From Ophiura sarsii (lineage: Eukaryota > Echinodermata > Ophiuroidea > Amphilepidida > Ophiuridae): a DNA stretch of 64,000 bases. Where the stretch lies: contig CM069446.1 in assembly GCA_035610835.1 (NCBI GenBank), forward strand, positions 46,911,625 through 46,975,624, read 5' to 3'. Below the pieces are notes generated by a model that worked only from the letters and a program-made list of their open reading frames with translations, was not told the origin of the DNA and searched no databases. Positions within the stretch are counted from its first letter, which is position 1, and every line of letters starts with the position of its first letter. Below, in pieces: positions 1 to 10,900 of the stretch. The translations under genes and the position numbers were made by a program.

Positions 1-735
1 CTATGGTGTGATATTAAGAATCATTTGTTTGCGTAAGCTGTCCAACAAAATGTTATGCAATAAAAGGGCCACATTTTAGTTTCTGACGTAATCGATGTAA
101 TGTTTTTCGGAAGCCAAGGGGAAAATGCATGTTTTTGTCCAAAAGCATGCATGAAACAAGTTTGGGTATAACCCGATATTGAATAGACTTTAAAAACTTA
201 AAATAGTCATTCTATTATTTCTGTATTTGGCGCAAGATATTAGACGTTATAAGCTACAATGCAGTGAATTAGTCCAAACATGCCATTTTTTTGTTGCTCA
301 TAAATTCAGCATAATTATACGAAGAGGTCACCGTTGATTTTTTTCTTCATTATTTGACCTAGGTCAACACTTCCGCAATATTGTTTTTGTCATTTGAACT
401 TATTTAAAATTTGACTTATTTTGACCTTTGACCCCATAACCGTTGGGCGTACGAAAAAGGGAATTTTTTTATATCGGGCAACTTTTGAAATTTGACCCAG
501 ATGACCTTTGACCTTGGAAGACTTGAATGTGTTACCAAGGATTACAACTGTAGAGATTAATCATTGTGCCTCTCAATATCGCGTTATACCCAAACTTGTT
601 TTATGCAATTTCCCCTTGGCCTTGAAAAACATTACATCGATTACGTCACAAACTCAAATGTGGCCCTTTTATTGCATAACATTTTGCTGGACAGTTTTCG
701 CAAACAAATGATCCTTAATATCACACCATGGTGGC
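1..735. mobile_element. Foldback/MITE-like element with ~185-bp terminal inverted repeats
   Basis: Bases 1-190 recur as the reverse complement at about 570-735. Both arms share GGTGTGATATTAAG, then AAAATGTTATGCAATAAAAG, GACGTAATCGATGTAATG and AAGTTTGGGTATAAC in the same order. The ~380-bp centre carries several TGACCTTTGAC-like motifs and no reading frame of note. The left end runs off the window, so the outer border and any target duplication cannot be read. The small open frames at 508-875 are incidental. Confidence 0.75.
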
Positions 736-799
736 AAAATTCGAGGCCACATTTGCACTTTTCAACAAGTGGTGCGATACTTTTTTCCATGTGTATACT

Positions 800-1905
800 T
801 GGGAGTTTTAGGTTTTTTTATACTGAGTTTGTTGTTTCCTGCAGTATAGTGAAGCTTTGCATAGCTCTGGCATGATCACTTATTAATTAAGGTCTACCAA
901 GAAAGTCTACAGATTCAGAAATACAACCCTTTCCCACTCCGATCTCCCCCCTTGCGACAGCCTCGCTCACCATACAATATGCCCTTTCTCCCTCAGATCC
1001 ATCTAACGTACAATGATGAGAAAGCATGCAGGTGCAAAGACTCCAACATGGCTGTTTAACGAAAATATTTCCTTTAGGAATGACCTTGAAAGTTCACAAG
1101 TTAATCTTAGATGTACCGCCCTGTAGACCCTCATTTCTTTTCGGGGATCTATGCTCGTACCCACGAAAGAAGATAGACCGCGATGGTGGCGAGTGCCCGC
1201 TTTTAAGAATGAATTCTTCTCGACACTACGTTACTAGTAGTAGAGACTTGATATCATTTTTTTTAATTTTAAATTTCCAGTTGCTCTTTCTCTTCTATTT
1301 CACTAATTATTTCACAGGTGAAGGATTGGAAAATGCTTTCAAGGAAATCGCCAAATGTCTTGTCGTAGAAGAGAGAGGTGATGGACAAACAGACGGCAAT
1401 ATAACTCTTGGATCAGAGAGCATCCAGCCAGGTTTGACAACGTCCTCCTGCAGACCTTGCCAAACATAGGAACATTGAATTAATACTATGAGGGTTGTTC
1501 GATAGGTCCTACTTTCTGTTGCATAACTTCAGTGTTGTCATCGACTTGACTTGAGTTAACGTGGACTTTTAAAATTTTCCACGCGGGGTGTCATCAAAAT
1601 TTCAAAAATTTCAAGATCATTCAATTCATAACCATATTTGGAATCACCATGAGAAATGCATTGAAATAAGTACAAACATGCCTAGTATTGGTTCAGTAAT
1701 TCTTGAGATACCGGTATACTTTGAAAGTTGGGAAAGGTTTCTGAAAAACAAATCTGTTTTATATATGGTTAAACATGTTAAACTGATAGCCGCGTGGAAA
1801 GTGTTAAGTCCAAGTTAGTCACAATTTTTGATGACTTGTCTCCAGTCACGAGAGCAATAACTTGACTCGAGGTCACTGAGAGCAATTAACTTGACTTGAG
1901 TCAAG
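800..1905 (+). repeat. Duplicated block, copy 1, carrying a Rab-like terminal exon
   Basis: This block matches about 10340-11920 in the same orientation. Shared landmarks are GAGTTTGTTGTTTCCT near the start, AGATTCAGA and CAACCCTTTCCCACTC, the whole terminal exon, then TAGGAACATTGAA, GATAGGTCCTACTT and TGATGACTTGTCTCCAGTCA. Copy 2 carries extra transposon insertions that copy 1 lacks. The 3' part holds TTGACTTGAGTC-type motifs also seen in the element at 49762-50278. Confidence 0.8.
1318..1469 (+). CDS. Terminal exon of an upstream Rab-like paralogue (partial gene)
   Basis: A pyrimidine-rich acceptor ending TTTCACAG at 1317 precedes an open exon that starts EGLENAFKEIAKCLV and ends SSCRPCQT with TAG at 1467-1469. 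It is the duplicate of the last exon of the gene at 7776-11463. It differs by several substitutions and one in-frame 3-base indel, and there is no frameshift. Both cysteine codons of the tail differ silently (TGC here, TGT there). EGLENAFKEIA matches the last helix of Rab/Ras proteins, and the cysteines suggest a prenylated tail. Upstream exons are not visible between 1 and 1317, so they would lie outside the window. It could instead be a stranded pseudo-exon, but the preserved frame argues for a working paralogue. Confidence 0.65.
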
Positions 1906-2862
1906 TTACAATAGGCTCCCGGAAGAAAACGCAATTTGTTTCGGTAAAAAGCGAGAGCATATAACCAAAAACGTGATATCCCGCGATTTCACTAAATGCA
2001 CGCCAAAATCCAGTGAAAAGCGCCTAAAAACTGTCGTTAGCGTGATCACACCGCTAACTCCACCCAATATTCGGTAGCCGCCACGCTTAGCTGGACTCGG
2101 AGTGAAATAACATTGCAAAGTCGATGCTCAAAATCAAGTAAACAGGCCCCAACTTTCCTGGTTCGAAATAAAGAAATTTGTAAACAAACTTAATGTTTAT
2201 CGTCCGTCAAAATGTCACTAATCATACGGTACAAAATGAACTAAATATTTACATCCCTCAATCTTCATTATCAGCGCTTAAAGAGCATTCCACGCTTTTT
2301 GGCTTTGGATTACGCTGAAACTGTATCAAAACGCCAAGCCAAGCGCATCAAGATCTCCAAGAACCCCTCGGTGACGCAGTGGGAACTGGCTGGGACGTGA
2401 GAGGGTCCCCATGCTCGCATTGAGCGCCAGTGCACCGCGCTTGTTTTGCGCATGCACAAAACAAGCGCGGAGGTTCAGCGTTCGGTTCATAGTAAATAAT
2501 CCTTTAGACAATGACATGCATGGATGTATCCAATAACTTGGATTAATAAGTTAATAGGTGTTTGGTATATGGCCATGTGTTTTGAACTCGCCACCCTTCC
2601 CGTTGCATGTCCAGATTTTTACATTTTACACGATCTGAGATTCGAATTAGCATATCGCAATAACTACTTGTTCTACCCCATAAAAAGCATATATTTTCTG
2701 AACGGTAATCTCACAAGGAATTCAAATACGGTATGCGATTGGAATTGCAGGACCTAATGGTGACATCTTGTGATTAAGAATGTTGAAAGAATATCGATTT
2801 TGTTCATATTTTGATTAAAGCTCAATATTTGTTTTATTCCTATCCCAATCATCATTTTACTG
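1906..2862. other. Gene-free spacer
   Basis: No convincing gene is visible here. The short frames on either strand lack recognisable domains and splice partners. The only clear structure is the hairpin at 2435-2470. Confidence 0.5.
2435..2470. repeat. Perfect 14-bp stem hairpin
   Basis: CCGCGCTTGTTTTG is followed by an 8-nt spacer (CGCATGCA) and then its exact reverse complement. The GC content is higher than the surroundings. It may be the core of a small inverted-repeat element. No T-run follows that would suggest a terminator-like role. Confidence 0.7.
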
Positions 2863-4062
2863 TGAACAGTGAATATTTTGATCCTGGACTCGACAGAGTC
2901 CAACTTTGTTTCCACTATGTCATTTTTGATTACTTCTAATTGTAAAACAGTTCAAAAAAGACGAAAACTCTAGTGCAAGCAATTGTAATTGGCACAGAGA
3001 GACTGTGAAGACATGTCGGGTTGGTTTGGTGGGGGTTGTGTAGGGATTGGATGGTGGTTAGGGTGGGGGTTTGGTAGTGGTTGGGTTGGGTGATGTTTGG
3101 GGGGAGGGGTAGGTGGGATAGTCAGTGGCAAGCAGAATTTAATAGCGAGTAGGACTACTGATATTTGACCATTATTACAAGCTCATCGCTGTTAAGTCGC
3201 GGGCGGTGATTGAGTTAAATGTCGAGTTGGGTGGGGGTCTGGTGGTGGTGGGGTGGGGTGGTTGGGTGGGTGGGTGGGTTAGGTGGGGGTTGGGTGGGGT
3301 GGTGTTGGGGTGGGGGTAGGTCTGATATTCAGTTGCAAGCAGAATTTAATAGCGAGTAGGCCTACTGGTGTTTCACCATTATTTTTTTATTACAAGCTCA
3401 TCGCAGTTAAGTCGCGGGCGCTGATTGCGTTAAATGTTTCGCGTAATTCAATGCTCTGATTTTACATTGATTTTGCTGGTCAGCACGGGCATCTAAATTT
3501 ACTGATGAAGACGCGTCATGTGGAATATGGGCCTAATACAAAAGTGTTTCTTTTTAAGTCCGTTCCGAAGAAATCCGTCTGATAACAACAGAACACTTAA
3601 AAAAAAAGTTGGTTTGGTTAAGAGAATAGAACAATTTAAAGTGAAATAAATTGAAGAAAAAAAACCATTTTGAAATAAAATTTTGTATTTTCGTTCATTT
3701 TCGTAGGGGGTGTTCTGTCAGTGTTGTGGTATGATCAACTTGCACAAAAACCGTGTGATTTTTTTTTAAAATTCAAGTTCTGATTCACAACCCTCCCCTC
3801 GCTTAACAATAGGCCTAACTTAAAATGAAATTGCCTTTAAGCCGACGCTTGCATCGGTCCGGCACCGGTGAAGATCGCCCTACACCCCCCTTTCCCGCTA
3901 ACATTGCCTCTAAGTCTGATGTGCGTATGTACTGTCCGCCGCCAATTTATTACCCATACCTGATACCTAGTAAACATTATTTCCTCTACGGCCAGAGATG
4001 CGCATCCGTTCATCGCCAGTGCCCCCATCCCCCCTCCCCGCCTCCGACCACCCCCCTATAAC
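2863..4062 (+). repeat. Dispersed repeat, copy 1, interrupted by a G-rich insertion
   Basis: Segments at 2863-2916 (ACTGTGAACAGT, AATATTTT, CAGAGTCCA) and 3704-4062 (GTAGGGGG, TTCTGTCAGTGTTGTGGT, TTGCCTTTAAGC, ACATTGCCTCTAAGTC) appear in the same order on the opposite strand at 6785-7236. There the two parts are only ~35 bp apart, so about 790 bp at 2917-3700 looks like a later insertion in this copy. Confidence 0.65.
3001..3445. repeat. G-rich tandem duplication (G-quadruplex-prone)
   Basis: Two adjacent units each start with G-runs such as GGTGGGGGTT and GGGTTGGGTG. Each continues with GCAAGCAGAATTTAATAGCG, TACAAGCTCATCGC, GTTAAGTCGCGGGCG and GTTAAATGT. The unit is roughly 240-300 bp. The G-runs of three or more on one strand could form G-quadruplexes. 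Confidence 0.65.
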
Positions 4063-4170
4063 ACGCCACATCAGTTTTCCACCGCACACCGTCGACATTA
4101 CCTATATATAACTTCAGCAACGTTCATCAGGATACGTCAAAACACCGCCAAATCCCTCCCTTCCTAGGCA

Positions 4171-4275
4171 ATGTCTTGCTAGACGTCCCGTAACTGATGT
4201 GCACATGCGCATATCAATTAAAATGTGTTGTTGTAGTACACGGTTTATTCCGTACGGGACGTCTAGCAAGCTATA
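4171..4275. mobile_element. Short inverted-repeat element
   Basis: CTTGCTAGACGTCCCGTA at 4175 is repeated in inverse at the right end (TACGGGACGTCTAGCAAG), giving a ~100-bp hairpin unit. CCTTCCTAG occurs on both sides and may mark a duplicated target, although the spacing to each arm differs. Confidence 0.5.
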
Positions 4276-5665
4276 GCCCCTTCCTAGTTGGCTGGCGCGG
4301 CATCGATTGTGAAGGTCTTTCTAATTGACAAACACAAAAATTCAGATTTTTAGTTTAAATATAGAACATACCATTGTTCAGGAGATAATGAGTTTTCAAG
4401 ATGTGTAGCATTGCTTTAACATCATGCCGCGTGGCGAAGATTTTTTAAGTGATTTTTTCCTTATTTTTAATTTTTTTTACGATACCATAATCATAGATTA
4501 CTCGAATGTGAATTAAAAGTATACTTTATTTTGTCCAACATGAAACTATCTCTTGTTTGTGCATATTAGTTCCTCATGCAATTTACCCATCAGAACATAA
4601 TGGTTATCAAGGGTAACTTGTTGAAATATATTATATCGGGAAGTAAATGAGCTCAAACGTTTACATTTCATATTTATTAGAGTTGTTTTGGCTATTGACC
4701 CTATCCTGACGTAAGCGGGATTTTTGAATTCCCCTATTTGAGAGCTTTCCAAATATGTATAATTTTGCTATCATCGGTTGAATAATTCTGTTGTTATAGT
4801 CATGTATGTAAAGCGGAGGATTAGGGCAAGTTCGCTGTGTAGTGAATAGGGAAAAAGCCCTAACTATAAAATGAGAGCAAAATCATGTTTGTACCATACA
4901 GAGATGAGGAGTTATTGTAATTTGAACGTAGATTTGGGATCATTTTCTATATTCCCCATAGAGATTGTACACAACGCCACCGCCACCGCCGCCACCCTGA
5001 CTTTCGAAATAAAATTCAATCATATCTCAGCCAAAATGTTATAGAAAATGATTTATTCACACAGTGTAGCTAGATAAATAAGCTTTCAACTGACACCTAA
5101 ACCATAGCTCTACCACATTTAGTTGTTGCGTTAATAGAGAGAGATGAATGATTCGTCACCAAAAAAGCAAAGCCGCCACCCTTTTTGGGTGGTCAGTTCA
5201 AAACACATTACAATAGAGACTAGAGAGTATCAACGTCAATCATGCATGCCCGTATCAAAAGGTTTTATAGTTCAATCAGTTCCAAATTGGCGATAAATAA
5301 TCGGTTTTTATCTATTTCAGCGCAAAAGTAATCAACGCGTATAAGCGCGATTTTGGCATACGCAAGCGTCACGCACGCATACAATGACACTGCGCCATAA
5401 TGCGCCATGCAAGAGTTTTTCGCCCGACGCTTTTCTTAATTCATTTGCTGTAATCGTAAACAGGTTTTGCCACTGACTGAACTACAGTCCCAAAAGTATT
5501 CGTAGTTCAAATCAATTCAATGCATGACCTTCAATACAAGTGTTACTTTTCCAAGAATGAGCTATACATTTTGCGGGTTATTTTGAATAAGTATCCATTA
5601 ACAAGCGTGTTGATCACGGATTTAGATAACGGTGGTGTTGGTCTTGTTAAATTCTGAAACAGAGT
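4276..5665. other. Gene-free spacer
   Basis: AT-rich sequence with no recognisable gene. A short CCACCGCCACCGCC run lies near 4978. Nothing else stands out. Confidence 0.45.
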
Positions 5666-6780
5666 TTAGTTCCCCCAAATATGGATACATGGATAGCCTC
5701 TATTGTGTATTTTGGGTGATGATTTTAATCTAATATTAACCTTGTAATCGCTCTGTACTATCCGCGCACACGCAGAGAACGTTGTGCAAATGTGAGAACA
5801 TTCTAGTAACGCAGACAGCGACTTGGACGCACTAAGAATGTTTACAGCTAGTGAGAGCGCAATAAGAGGCCATGAGACTTTAAAGTAGAAACACAATGGG
5901 TCGTAATAAGAGCGCCGTGAAAATGTGATAAGCGAGATAGCAAGATTTTCTTGACCCAAGATAATCTTTGGGCGTCAAAGATACTTGTAACATAAAACAT
6001 ACTTATACCTCCCATATTATCATAATGGGATATTGCCGTTTTTCTCTTAACAGTTTCGTTCCTTCCTATTCCTAATAAATGTAATAAACATTGTTTTGAT
6101 TTTCTGGACAACAATATCTTGAATATGAATAACAGTTGCTATAAAGGCGAGTTGGGATGCCAAAAGGGTTTGAACAACTAGGTTCCTCCCCATCATTGAA
6201 AGTCGTCATATTTTCCATGCACGTATAGAGCTTTTAATTGTTTGCATTTTGTTATCCCAATTACACGAGATTTGTTCAAGCATAGTGTCAGGGCTAATTA
6301 TGATACCAAGAACCTTGATGTTATTGCCTGGGAAAGTTTCCAGTTGACATTACCATGCCATGTTTAAAGGCAATATTTTTCGGCGACCCTATTCAAATGG
6401 CATCGCTTTACCTTGATTAATGTGTAAACCAGAAATGTTTGCAAACTCATCTAATATGAGTAGAGCATGATCCAAAGAGTCTGTAGATTTAACCAAAATA
6501 GTTGTGTCATCAGCAAAAGTTGGACTTTTAACCTCATTCCTGATATAACCAGAGAGCGGTAGTGTATGTAATACCTTCAATTAGGTTGGATTGACGAATT
6601 TTGCAAGATAAAGGTTCAACGCTCACTACAAAGAGTAAAGGAGCCAAAGGACAGTCTTGTCTCACGCCGCACTCCACATCAAAGAACTTTGAAATGTGAC
6701 CATTGTTTATGATACAATTTGATGTGTTCTTGAGAACAGCAGTAAGCCATCGAATAAAAGAGCTACCAAAGTTAAATTAT
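5666..6780 (-). pseudogene. Broken LINE reverse-transcriptase remnant
   Basis: Read on the minus strand, the first fragment (about 6780-6580) contains GVRQDCPLAPLLFVV, matching the reverse-transcriptase block before the active site. The next frame (6580-6389) holds FADDTTILV, the catalytic F/YADD box, followed by SGLHINQGKA, the usual segment after it. Further downstream, 6114-5848 reads VKRKTAISHYDNMGGISM and then DAQRLSWVKK, typical of the C-terminal part of L1/Tx1-like LINE ORF2 proteins. The pieces lie in different frames with stops between them. The N-terminal endonuclease and the 5' part are absent, so it is dead and 5'-truncated. The clade is an inference. Confidence 0.8.
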
Positions 6781-6784
6781 TAAA

Positions 6785-7236
6785 TCATGTTCTATGCGGT
6801 GGCGTGGTCATGGGGTGTGTGTCGGGCGGGGGGGGGGGGGGGGGGGGGGGGGGAGGGGGGTTGCTATGGATGCGGATCCGTGGCCGTAGAGGCAACGTAT
6901 CCATAAACGGAGGTGGGGGGCAACTATATATGTAAAGATGGGCGGCGAACAGTTGCATACGCACGTCGGACTTAGAGGCAATGTTGGTGGGGTAGGGTGA
7001 TCGTCGCCGGTAACGGACCGATGCACACGTTAGTTTAGAGGCAATTTCATTTAAGTTATAGTTAAACTTGGTAGGGGGAACCGAATCAGAACTGAAATTA
7101 AACAAGAATTTAACGTATTGTTTGTGTAAGTTGGTTCACCACAACACTGACAGAACCCCCTACAAAAAAATGAGATAGGGGAAAAAATCTGGACTCTGTT
7201 CGGTTCACTCTGAAAATATTTACTGTTCACAGTCTA
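6785..7236 (-). repeat. Dispersed repeat, copy 2 (inverted relative to 2863-4062)
   Basis: The reverse complement of this block matches the repeat at 2863-4062, from ACTGTGAACAGT through CTGTCAGTGTTGTGGT to TTGCCTC-rich sequence. It carries a ~27-bp poly-G run near 6828. The two proline-rich minus-strand frames here are translations of that homopolymer and are not genes. Confidence 0.65.
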
Positions 7237-7775
7237 ATACACTCAATTGGGAAATACTACTGTAGTACCCTGGTGATAAGATATAAACCTATACCAAAGG
7301 TCATTGGGTCCAAATGGAATGAACTTTTCAAAAGCTTGTTTAGTATAATTTGTGATCAAATTAGATTTTTAATAATGGTTATTATGTATGACCCTTTTTT
7401 GTGAGGCTCGTTAGATGTATGCTTCACTTTGTACATGTCTCCCACAGCCTGTAATTGATCTTGAGTTTGTTGCGTTAAAATTGTTTTAACATTTTGTGTT
7501 AAATGAGTGATTAAACTTTAATAATTCAAACATGTTTACAGAGTCTAAACTGGTAGTGAATCGAAATGACAACACTTGGAAACCCGGAAATACATACATA
7601 ACAACAAATCACTTGGCCGTGTTATGTACCGGATTTTGTGGAGCACCGTATTATCACCTTAATACACGCGTATAGTTTATGTGAATTCATACAAAACATT
7701 TCTTCAAAATAAAAAATTATATAATAGGTGACCCAGTAAGGAACAACAAACTGTCAATTTGGCGCAGGAACAATA
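7237..7775. other. Upstream region of the Rab-like gene
   Basis: AT-rich sequence with no other gene. AATAG at 7727 could be a splice acceptor for a 5' untranslated exon, but that is not certain. No clear TATA box, initiator or CpG-rich promoter is visible. Confidence 0.35.
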
Positions 7776-7952
7776 ATGTCAACGGGGACTCAGCTCAAAT
7801 TTGGTGTGGGCTTGCTTGGTGGACCTAAAGTTGGTACCACTGCTATGATGTTACGGTTAAAGAACGATACGTTTGTTTCCAATCAAGATGGAGGAAATAT
7901 TATAGATTTGTACTTAAAGGTGATACCGATTGATAGTAAAACTACTGTTAAG
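7776..7952 (+). CDS. Rab-like gene, coding exon 1 (residues 1-59)
   Basis: The ATG at 7776 gives MSTGTQLKFGVGLLGGPKVG. The start fits Rab N-termini, where about eight residues precede the first strand. The exon ends KTTVK at AAG, followed by donor GTAGGT, phase 0. It covers the P-loop, helix 1, switch I and strand 2. A lysine is expected at residue 21 but threonine is present. Confidence 0.8.
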
Positions 7953-10900
7953 GTAGGTATACGTGTTCGTGGCGATAGGTTTTTCGTAACCTAGCGAGGG
8001 AGCCCTACTTCTTACACTAACCCTAAGTCTAACTCTAAACCTAACTCCTTACCCTTACAAGTGTTACAATCCCTCAATACAGGTTACGGGGGAAAATAGT
8101 GCGTTCGGGGGACTCGTCTTTAAAGGTATAGTTATTATTGTGTTAAATACTGTGAGAGGCAGTTGGTTTTAAGTGGTGCTTTTAATTGATTTGAATAGTT
8201 TTGGATACATTTATGGCGCCGTGGTGCCCCTGTTGATCCATTATATAGACAAGTTAGCATTACTGGTATCTTGCCATAAAAAGATACCCATACTTTCATC
8301 CGCGAACAGGGCCCAGGGCCCATAACAAATGTAACTTCCTGTCATTAGTTGAAAACGTATATTGTTTATTCTACATTCTACGTTTTCTTAACTCTTTAAC
8401 AAGGCTTTTGTAAGATGACCTAATAACACTCTTTTCCAGAAAAATGTAGGATTTTCACCCAATATGTTTTCTCCCAGGACAGAGTTTAAGCCAAGATGCG
8501 CCTAACAGACTGACTTCGTACTCACCATAATTCGAATTGACTTTTCTCTTCATGAACAGCTTTGCATATACTACAATGCGTTCACAGCTAATCTCACTAC
8601 TCCATACCACTTATACCGTAGGATGACATGTGCTATATTGGTATATAGTGTGACAGATAAGCAATCGTTGTCTCACGTCACGAGGTGGGCACGTGAATAT
8701 GAGAAACACCGTCACGGTGAAGGTAGGTATAGGCAAAATCTTTGTTACAAATTGTAAATAACGGAAAACATTCGATTTTGAGGAGTGTAGTCACTGTCGT
8801 GATCAGATGCGTCAGATGCTTAAATACAGCATGGCGGGAAAAGTGTACTTAAGGTCCCAGATTCTGGACCATACTAGTATCGTCCGATATTGGAATACCA
8901 AGTATTATTCGATACTGGTACTGAGTTAGTGTTCAAGTATCGGCCGATACTGGTACTTATACAATGTTCCAATATCGGCCGATACTGGAACAGTAAAATC
9001 GTACCAGTATCGACCGATACTGGCAATTTTTTTATGTTCCAGTATTGAACGATACTAGTATACCAGTATTTGGGACGTAAAGTGCACTTTTTCTGGCATG
9101 TCTGATGGCAAATCAAGTGTTTTATCCGTCATCTGGTGCTTCCAAGATATGTTAAGTGCTCAACAATAGAAATAACTCATGCACTTTGTTCAGGTCCTTA
9201 AGAGTAACTTTTGATTCTTTTTTGACCAAACAGTCTAGATATAATACTCTTACAATATCTATTGTGGATTATCATTCACTCATGTAGACATTTACAGCAG
9301 CCATTTTGGTGGCCATCTTGGATTTAAAGTATGTAAATATACTGGATACTTACTAGTGGTCTTATACATACATCCCAATGTTAAAACTACTTTCATCACG
9401 TGAATCTCCCTGTACATACCCGACTAAATACCGAGTAATCAATAAGGGCAATGACGCGGAACGCGTCCACCCTTTTAGGGACACCCTGTTTAAGCTTTCG
9501 TAGCGCTACCGCCACTGACGATGTATTTAACGACGGGCCTTTGACTACAATGTATGATTTTGAATAAGTCTTCATAGACTTTTTGAAGAATGGCAGATAA
9601 ATTTGAATACAGGCTTTGGTTTGGGTAATTTGAAAATAATATGACGAATGCAGTTATATGTGCAGAGCATGCTATAGGCTTACAAACAAGTCTTATGAGG
9701 TCGTCATAAAGTGCAATGTAAGGTAATAAAAACAATAAATGATTTCACCGTTAATACGAATTGATGCGTTTTACTTATGATTTATAGGTTTAATGTTTAT
9801 GATGGGAAATAAAATTGACGAAGAACGGGAGGTTTCTGAGGAGGATGCAAATGCGCTCTACGAGTCACTGGGATGCAAGCGGCATTTCCTAGTGTCAGTA
9901 AAAACAGGTAGGTCTGCCCTCCTCCCCGCCACAATACAAAATACACAACCAAGTGGTCTGCGTCAAGATGCCACCATACTACACCCCCGACACATAACAT
10001 CCCAAATGGAAAACAGGTGCAAACATCGCGAGCAATACACCAAGATACGGAGATACCCACTAGAACGGACTGCTACAAGTAGTCAGCTTCTTCCCTCGCA
10101 CTTTATCTTCATGGAACCAACTTCCAATCACAGTGATTCAAGCACAGTTATTCAACAACAGAGTGTCACAGACAGACTTCACCAAGCTCACTGTCTGTTC
10201 AGGCCCAAGAGCACATCCAGCTTATAAATATGCAACACTCACTCACCACTTCACTGTATATAATGCGAACATCGATTCTGCGCAAATTATTTTGGTACTT
10301 CATTACATCTTGTGATGGGAGGTTTTTTTAAATTTTTTTTAATGAGTTTGTTGTTTCCTTGCGCTAGAGTGAAGTTTTGCATAGCTTTGCGTGATACCTT
10401 ATTACTAAGGTCTACAAGGAAATTCTACAGATTCAGATACAACCCTTTCCCACTCGATCCCTACATCTCCTCCTCTAGCAACAGCCTAGCTCTCCATACA
10501 ATATCTCCCCATAACCCCATTTCTCCCTCAAATCATAACGTACAATGATAAGAAAGCATGCAAGGTGCGAAGACTCCAACAACCCTTTGGTTGAACCCTG
10601 AGTTATTGGTGGGAGTCTGTCGCCCCACCCTGAGTTATTTTCACGAATAAAGGATAATTCTATGTTTAGTGATTTCCCTATATTACACCCTCTGATTGAT
10701 CGTTACATTGTGATAATACTGCCCTTTATTATCGTATTAATATTCGTAATAAAACATAAGTTTTTATCAGCTTTATTCTGGGTTTTTTATGGCCAAAATG
10801 GCTATTCATAACCGTACTACAATGCATTACTGTATACTTGAGAATCATCTGCGCAAACATATTCATCCCATTTCGTGCTATTTTTGACAGCTTTCTTCAG

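Noticed and set aside
2326..2517. Minus-strand 63-residue frame and GC-rich patch
   Set aside because: Checked for histone, ribosomal and other conserved patterns without a match; only a hairpin is supportable.
6785..7105. Proline-rich minus-strand frames
   Set aside because: Translation of a poly-G tract inside a dispersed repeat.
9490..9735. Minus-strand frame resembling a GTPase segment (AHITAFVILFSNYPNQSLYS)
   Set aside because: The plus-strand exon at 8560-8722 supplies this part of the protein with correct phase and much better motif match, so the minus-strand resemblance is taken as chance.
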